Shown here one piece after another: positions 59,466 through 64,000 of a stretch of 64,000 nt of DNA; the first letter of the stretch is position 1, and each line of letters opens with the position of its first letter. Both the position numbers and the translations under genes were made by a program. Under the pieces are notes generated by a model, which saw only the letters and a program-made list of their open reading frames with translations, searched no databases and had not been told where the DNA came from. The stretch is taken from NCBI GenBank assembly GCA_903642215.1, contig CAHJWG010000004.1, positions 170,602-234,601 on the forward strand, in the 5' to 3' direction. This DNA comes from Sphingobacteriaceae bacterium. GTDB lineage: Bacteria; Bacteroidota; Bacteroidia; Sphingobacteriales; Sphingobacteriaceae.

Positions 59466-60521
59466 CTAATTGGCTTCATCGGTATCAGAACCTTCTGACG
59501 GAATGCCTACAACTTTAAAGATACGTGTATTGCCGGAGTTATCTTCCTGATAATAAACACCATCCGGAGAAACAAATAATCTTTCGCCGTTGATGGTAAT
59601 GGCGCGGCTTTCTGAAGGAATTGAATTTACCACATCGCCAACCCGCGGTAAAGCAGTATTGGTATTACTGTTGTTATTATATTGCTGCGGCTGATCAGCT
59701 TGCCCCTGCGGTTGCGGCTGACCCTGATCGTATTGCTGCGTGCCGTCGTCCGTATTTAAAACACCGTCTTTTCCGGCTACGCGATATACTTTTTTACCAT
59801 CTGCGTCCACAATCGGCTGGTAGTAAATACCGTCTTTTTCAAAATACTGTTGTCCGTTGATCGTAATATCCTGCGCACCTCTTGGCAAACGCGGTACTTC
59901 GGCACCAACCGGCGGTGCAACTACCTGATAGCCATCATTATAGTGTTGATAAAACAAGCCTTCGTTATAATAATACGGATAGCCGCCATAAGAAAACGGA
60001 TAATAACCAAACGGCAAAACGTTTAAATAAAAACCGATATGCGGGAAATAACCGCGGTAATAGGCACCGTAACCGCCAAAATATGGGCGGCCGTAATAAC
60101 CGCCGCGATAGTAAGGGCGGCCGTAATTGCCACGGTAAGCATAACCGGATCTGATATTGATGCCGCCGCGGAAACCGCCATTATATCTGTTTGGCGCATA
60201 TCTTGAAATTGAAGCTACACGATTGCCACCGCCGAAACCCCTCGGGCCAACATTAACCCTGGCACTGCCGTTAAATCCGCCGCCACCAAAATTACCATGT
60301 GGTGCGCTGCTGATTCTGGCACCTCCGCCAAAACTGCCGCCACCAAAACTTCTGCCACCGCCGCCGTAACTTCTTCCGCCACCGCTTCCTCCGCGGAAGC
60401 CGCCGCCGCCATGACTACCTCCACCGCGCTGCGCATCTGCAACAGAAAATGAAGTTAAAATAACCAGGCCGGCTACCAAAAGGTGCTTGGCGAATTTGCT
60501 GATACTATTTATGTTTTTCAC
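59466..60521 (-). CDS. Secreted Gly/Tyr-rich DUF6515 family protein
   Basis: The 351-residue product has a signal peptide (HLLVAGLVILTSFSVADAQ). A Gly/Arg/Ser-rich region follows to about 125 (many GGG and GGGRS units), then a Tyr/Gly/Arg region (YRGGYYGRPYFGGYGAYYRGYFPHIGFYLNVLPFGYYPFSYGGYPYYY). The C-terminal part has two copies of a small unit: QDITINGQQYFEKDGIYYQP and RAITINGERLFVSPDGVYYQ, separated by a Gln/Asn-rich linker. Likely cell-surface or periplasmic. Function unknown; the repeats suggest a structural or binding role. Confidence 0.85.
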   Translation of the reverse strand: MKNINSISKFAKHLLVAGLVILTSFSVADAQRGGGSHGGGGFRGGSGGGRSYGGGGRSFGGGSFGGGARISSAPHGNFGGGGFNGSARVNVGPRGFGGGNRVASISRYAPNRYNGGFRGGINIRSGYAYRGNYGRPYYRGGYYGRPYFGGYGAYYRGYFPHIGFYLNVLPFGYYPFSYGGYPYYYNEGLFYQHYNDGYQVVAPPVGAEVPRLPRGAQDITINGQQYFEKDGIYYQPIVDADGKKVYRVAGKDGVLNTDDGTQQYDQGQPQPQGQADQPQQYNNNSNTNTALPRVGDVVNSIPSESRAITINGERLFVSPDGVYYQEDNSGNTRIFKVVGIPSEGSDTDEAN

Positions 60522-60855
60522 TTTATGATATTTTTTAAATTGTTATACTGGTCAGACTGGTATAAAAATTAAAGGTTTATTTGGTGTGGTTTTTTGTTTA
60601 GGGAAGCGAAAATAAGTGAAAATCCAAATTAAATTACCTGAAACCGTAATTTGTTGATTCTAAAAATTGATACTGTTTTTATGCCGGTATAAACAGTATT
60701 AAAAGGTACTTATCTCAAATTTGGTTGTGAATAGTAATATTTGAGCCTGTTTTACTACTAAAAATATTGTAACCATAAAGTTATACAGCTATTACACCTT
60801 TAATAAGGTAATTTATTTGAAACTTATTACTTTTAGCATCATAAAAGCAGTATTC
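60522..60855. other. 334-nt divergent intergenic region
   Basis: It holds an inverted R3 pair at 60670-60699 (GATACTGTTTTTA...TATAAACAGTAT) that can fold into a near-perfect hairpin, and a third R3-like 12-mer, TAAAAGCAGTAT (60842-60853), ending 2 nt before the metalloprotease ATG. No gene was seen; no convincing TAnnTTTG box was found. Confidence 0.6.
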
Positions 60856-63432
60856 ATGAAAAAAATATTTACTAGTTTATTATTAGTAGCAGGTTGTGCA
60901 ACGATACTTTCTGCACAAAACCGACCGGCCGGGGGTGATTCTACGCGGAGGACTGCCTTACCAACCGGATTTGCCGGCAACGTAGTGCGTGCCCAGCCGA
61001 AGCCTTACAAAACCGTAATTACAGACAAGGCCGTTACCCGAAGAGGTTTATTTAAAACACATAAAGTAGATGATAAATACTACTTTGAAATTGGCGACAG
61101 CTTATTAAACCGCGAAATTTTGGTAGTAAGCCGGATTTCCCGTGCCGGCGCAGAAGTGCGTGAAGCGGGCGGTTATGCCGGCGATCAGATTGGCAGCAGT
61201 GTGATCCGCTTTGAAAAAGGGCCGACTAATCGTATTTTCATGCGGAAGATCTCGTATAGAACGTATAGTCCGGATAGTACAAAATCCATGTATCAAGCCG
61301 TACAACGTTCTAACATACAAGCAATTGCAGCTGCTTTTAACGTAGCAGCTTATTCGCCGGATGCAAAAGGAAGCGTTATCGACGTAACCGATTACATCAA
61401 CGGTGATAACGATGTATTTTTCTTTAGTTCTGCAACTGCGAAGCAGCGTTTCCGTTTGGGCAGTTTGCTGGCAGACAGAAGTTATATCGAAAACATCAGA
61501 AGTTTTTCTAACAATATCGAAATCAGCACGGTTAAAACTTATGGCTTAGCTGCGGCTGCCTCTCCGGCCGGCCGGCCTGCAACACCGGCAGCCGGCGGTG
61601 GTGCCAATCCGGCTTCCGGTTCAGAAACTGTAGAACTGAACACTTCGCTGCTGGTTTTGCCTAAAGTGCCGATGCAGGCCCGTTTTTATGATGAACGCAT
61701 CGGTTATTTTACCAACGGTTATACTGATTTTGATGCCAATCCGCAGGGAGTTAAAGAAATACAATTGATTGCCCGCTGGCGGTTAGAGCCGAAACCGCAG
61801 GATATGGCAAAATACAAACGCGGCGAAATGGTGGAACCGAAAAAGCAGATTGTTTATTACATCGATCCGGCTACGCCGAAAAAGTGGCAGCCATATTTGA
61901 TCGCCGGCGTAAACGACTGGCAAAAAGCCTTTGAAAAAGCCGGTTTTAAAAATGCTATTGTTGCCAAAATAGCACCTACAGCAAAACTGGATTCTACCTG
62001 GAGTTTAGACGATGCCAGCCACTCGGTTATCGTTTACAAACCATCGGAAACTGAAAATGCCAGCGGCCCGCATATTTCTGATCCCCGCAGCGGCGAAATC
62101 CTGGAAACACATATCAACTGGTTTCATAACGTGCAGAAACTGTTGCACGACTGGTATATGACACAGGCAGGGGCGATCGATCCGAAAGCCCGTAAAGTGG
62201 TTTTTAGTGATGAGTTAATGGGCAACCTGATCCGTTTTGTATCTTCTCACGAAGTTGGGCACACACTTGGTTTACGCCATAATTTTGGTTCCAGTTCTAC
62301 AGTTCCGGTAGAAATGCTTCGGAATAAAGCCTTTGTTGAAGCAAACGGGCATACGCCTTCGATCATGGATTATGCACGTTTTAATTACGTTGCCCAGCCG
62401 GAAGATAATATCAGCGAAAAAGGTATCTTCCCGAGAATCGGCGATTATGATAAATGGGCTATCGAATGGGGTTACCGGTTAATGCCGGAATATAAAAGCC
62501 CGGAAGCAGAAGTATCCGCTTTAAACAAACTAACAATTGAACGTTTAAAAGACAGGCGGTTGTTTTTCGGCACAGAATCTAACCCGGATGATCCGCGTTC
62601 GCAGAGTGAGGATTTAGGTGATAATGCCATGAAAGCAAGCACTTACGGCATCAAAAACCTGAAACGGATTATTACCAAACTCCCGGAATGGACGAGCGAA
62701 AAAAACGAAGGCTACGATAACCTGGAAAATATGTATAACCAGTTAACGGGGCAGTTTAACCGTTATATGGGCCATGTGAGCAAGAACATCGGCGGCATTT
62801 ACGAAAACCCGAAAACGGTTGAGCAAGGCGGCGTTGTTTACGAATACGTGCCGGCGGCTACCCAAAAGGAAGCCATGCTGTTTTTAGACCAGCAATTATT
62901 TACCACGCCAACCTGGATGCTGGATAAACAGATTTTAAATGATATTGGCCAAAGCCCGGTTCAGGTGGTTTACAAACTGCAGGATGGTGTATTAAACCGC
63001 ATGGTTACCAATCATAATTTATATAAAATGATTTCTGCAGAAGCGGCAAACGGAAACGCAGCTTATAAAATCACCGATTTTTTTGGCGATATGCAGAACA
63101 TGCTTTTTAAAGAGGTAAAAGCCAACCAGCCGATTGATGTTTACCGCCGCAACCTGCAAAAAATGTATGTGGCTAAACTGATAGAACTGATTAAGGCAAC
63201 ACCTGCACCTAACCCGGCAACCCCACCGATGGGCGGCAGGAGAGGAGAAAACACGACGCCTGACCCAAGCAGGGAAGATACGGATGTAATGTCTGTTGCC
63301 AAAGCGCAGCTGCGCAGCATTAATGCGATGATTAAAACGGTTGCACCGGGTGCAAGTGATAGTTTAAGCAGCTACCATTTACAGGATTTGAGCGAGCGCA
63401 TTACCGAAGCGTTAAACCCGAAAGGAAGTTAA
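60856..63432 (+). CDS. Secreted zinc-dependent metalloprotease (DUF5117/DUF4953 type)
   Basis: The start is the ATG at 60856 (MKKIFTSLLLVAGCATILSAQ, signal peptide); a longer frame to 60817 lacks one. The 858-residue product has a long beta-rich N-terminal part (about 50-350) and a metzincin catalytic site VSSHEVGHTLGLRHNFGSS (H465, E466, H469, H475) with a downstream Met-turn candidate SIMDYARFNY. It ends in a helical region with a Gly/Pro-rich linker (NPATPPMGGRRGENTTP). Such proteins are abundant secreted or periplasmic peptidases in Bacteroidota; the substrate is unknown. A terminator follows at 63506. Confidence 0.88.
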   Translation: MKKIFTSLLLVAGCATILSAQNRPAGGDSTRRTALPTGFAGNVVRAQPKPYKTVITDKAVTRRGLFKTHKVDDKYYFEIGDSLLNREILVVSRISRAGAEVREAGGYAGDQIGSSVIRFEKGPTNRIFMRKISYRTYSPDSTKSMYQAVQRSNIQAIAAAFNVAAYSPDAKGSVIDVTDYINGDNDVFFFSSATAKQRFRLGSLLADRSYIENIRSFSNNIEISTVKTYGLAAAASPAGRPATPAAGGGANPASGSETVELNTSLLVLPKVPMQARFYDERIGYFTNGYTDFDANPQGVKEIQLIARWRLEPKPQDMAKYKRGEMVEPKKQIVYYIDPATPKKWQPYLIAGVNDWQKAFEKAGFKNAIVAKIAPTAKLDSTWSLDDASHSVIVYKPSETENASGPHISDPRSGEILETHINWFHNVQKLLHDWYMTQAGAIDPKARKVVFSDELMGNLIRFVSSHEVGHTLGLRHNFGSSSTVPVEMLRNKAFVEANGHTPSIMDYARFNYVAQPEDNISEKGIFPRIGDYDKWAIEWGYRLMPEYKSPEAEVSALNKLTIERLKDRRLFFGTESNPDDPRSQSEDLGDNAMKASTYGIKNLKRIITKLPEWTSEKNEGYDNLENMYNQLTGQFNRYMGHVSKNIGGIYENPKTVEQGGVVYEYVPAATQKEAMLFLDQQLFTTPTWMLDKQILNDIGQSPVQVVYKLQDGVLNRMVTNHNLYKMISAEAANGNAAYKITDFFGDMQNMLFKEVKANQPIDVYRRNLQKMYVAKLIELIKATPAPNPATPPMGGRRGENTTPDPSREDTDVMSVAKAQLRSINAMIKTVAPGASDSLSSYHLQDLSERITEALNPKGS

Positions 63433-63505
63433 GTTTCTGTTTTAAATTATACACTTTAATTAACTGTACGGTAATTGAAATTTTGTAGAGTGTAAAATTT
63501 ATTTC

Positions 63506-63536
63506 AGGGCAGGCCAAATGGCCTGCCCTTTTTTTA
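63506..63536 (+). terminator. Strong terminator after the metalloprotease
   Basis: AGGGCAGGCC / GGCCTGCCCT stem with a short loop followed by seven T. Confidence 0.9.
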
Positions 63537-63567
63537 TGCTGAACGCTTTACTATTATTTCTACCATG

Positions 63568-63654
63568 CTGTCCTTTCGACCGTTAGGAGAAATCTTCTTT
63601 CAACAGGATAATTTTTTCTTCATTGAAGGTACCTCCCTGCGGTCGGGATGACAG
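63568..63654. repeat. R2 palindromic repeat
   Basis: CTGTCCTTTCGACCGTTAGG and GAAATCTTCTTTCAA on the left mirror TTGAAGGTACCTCCCTGCGG and TCGGGATGACAG on the right. The best-preserved copy in the window; the gap from 63433 to 64000 holds only this, R3 and R1 sequences. Confidence 0.8.
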
Positions 63655-63678
63655 TATGGCGGATATAAAAACAACAAA

Positions 63679-63690
63679 TAAAAGAAGTAT
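63679..63690 (+). repeat. R3 dispersed 12-mer
   Basis: Exact TAAAAGAAGTAT followed by CC, between the R2 and R1 repeats. Confidence 0.65.
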
Positions 63691-63736
63691 CCGAAGAAAA
63701 TTTAACCGAAAGAAAAGTCAACTGAAAGAAAGGCAA

Positions 63737-63860
63737 CTTGCAAGGTAACCACCCAGGCGCGTTGGGCTGCATTTCGCCCGGAGGCGATCCGAAATGCTTG
63801 AACTTTTGGTTCTTTTGTTTCAAGACAAAAGAACGAAGCATCGGCAACCGCACGTTTGCT
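63737..63860. repeat. R1 element, right-end half (copy 3)
   Basis: CTTGCAAGGTAACCACCCAGG, hairpin GCATTTCG/CGAAATGC (63769-63797) around the same loop CCCGGAGGCGATC, hairpin GTTCTTTTG-loop-CAAAAGAAC, then GGCAACCG...GTTTGCT. Only the right half is present; three stem positions differ from copies 1 and 2, each with the matching partner change. Confidence 0.8.
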
Positions 63861-63903
63861 AACAAAGAAGCTTGCTTCTTTTATCCACTAAAAATTTGTA
63901 TTC

Positions 63904-64000
63904 AATCGGGCTTGCACCCTTTCTTTCGTTCTTTTTGCTTGATCAAAAAGAACCAACGAATTCAAGACAAACCCGATCCCTCCGGGCGTTTTGTCGGGCC
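63904..64000. repeat. R1 element, left end, cut by the window edge (copy 4)
   Basis: AATCGGG, then CTTTCGTTCTTTTTG-loop-CAAAAAGAAC, CAACGAATTC, and hairpin GACAAACCCGATCC...GTTTTGTC. The rest lies beyond 64000. Confidence 0.75.

Noticed and set aside
1..64000. CRISPR array
   Set aside because: No regularly spaced identical repeats with unique spacers; the repeats found are dispersed and irregular.
1..64000. R3 as a by-product of coding Lys-Glu-Ala (AAAGAAGCA)
   Set aside because: Near-matches inside genes such as at 16036, 38689 and 41391 fit that, but the exact 12-mers are mostly intergenic, on both strands, and include the AAACAG form.

Overview
The window looks like chromosomal DNA of a Bacteroidota bacterium, most likely a soil-type Sphingobacteriaceae (Pedobacter/Mucilaginibacter-like). 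Signs are: promoters of the TTG-N20-TAnnTTTG type, a long-form NusB, DUF3276 (PUR-type), DUF1573, YbbR, DUF5522, DUF5362 and DUF6515 proteins, a PKD-rich secreted protein, and moderately AT-rich DNA. No plasmid, phage or IS transposase genes were seen.

Layout. 1-5.7 kb: 5' part of a large PKD-type secreted protein (minus), a secreted GH39 glycosidase, a DUF72 protein and an SRPBCC membrane protein. 5.9-14 kb: acidic protein, SDR, PhyH-type oxygenase, PAP2-like protein, an omega-amidase/aminotransferase pair, a RelB/YoeB-type toxin-antitoxin locus whose toxin has an in-frame stop, a second SDR, and an AbiEii-type nucleotidyltransferase with its partner. 13.9-28.6 kb: an alpha-glucan/trehalose island with a coupled glgX-treZ-treY/malQ operon (TreY and MalQ fused), a GH63-like glucosidase, an MscS channel and a fused OtsA-OtsB. 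It holds two routes to trehalose next to an osmotic valve. 28.6-35.8 kb: cupin, a hairpin repeat element, dinB, a HepT/MntA type VII toxin-antitoxin pair, tRNA-Arg(CCG), ychF, mgtE and a frameshifted DUF5362 gene. 35.8-50.2 kb: housekeeping genes (DUF3276, ABC exporter, nusB-DUF1573-yajC-ybbR-coaE-exonuclease-DUF5522, MarR, ZIP, PAP2, glmM, cysteine desulfurase, ABC-F, cytochrome c). 50.3-64 kb: proB and proA split by a repeat element, Mn-catalase, a DACNV/DAC nucleotide-cyclase-like protein, VF530, a degenerate DEAD-box protein, signal peptidase I, HVA1-type protein, DUF6515 protein and a zinc metalloprotease.

The most unusual feature is in the non-coding DNA. A 12-mer family TAAAARMAGYAT (reverse ATRCTKYTTTTA, extended GATRCTKYTTTTAYC) occurs more than 40 times on both strands. 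About three quarters of the copies lie in the small intergenic fraction. Some form inverted pairs that act as terminator-like hairpins, and some supply stop or start codons. Two larger repeat families accompany it: (R1) about 310-bp elements with inverted ends, each end with two hairpins whose stems show compensatory changes around an invariant 13-nt loop; and (R2) imperfect palindromes of about 85 bp downstream of genes. Together they look like a layered repeat system comparable in density to DNA-uptake-sequence or REP/BIME systems; its function is unknown. All family assignments come from reading the sequence, without database searches.
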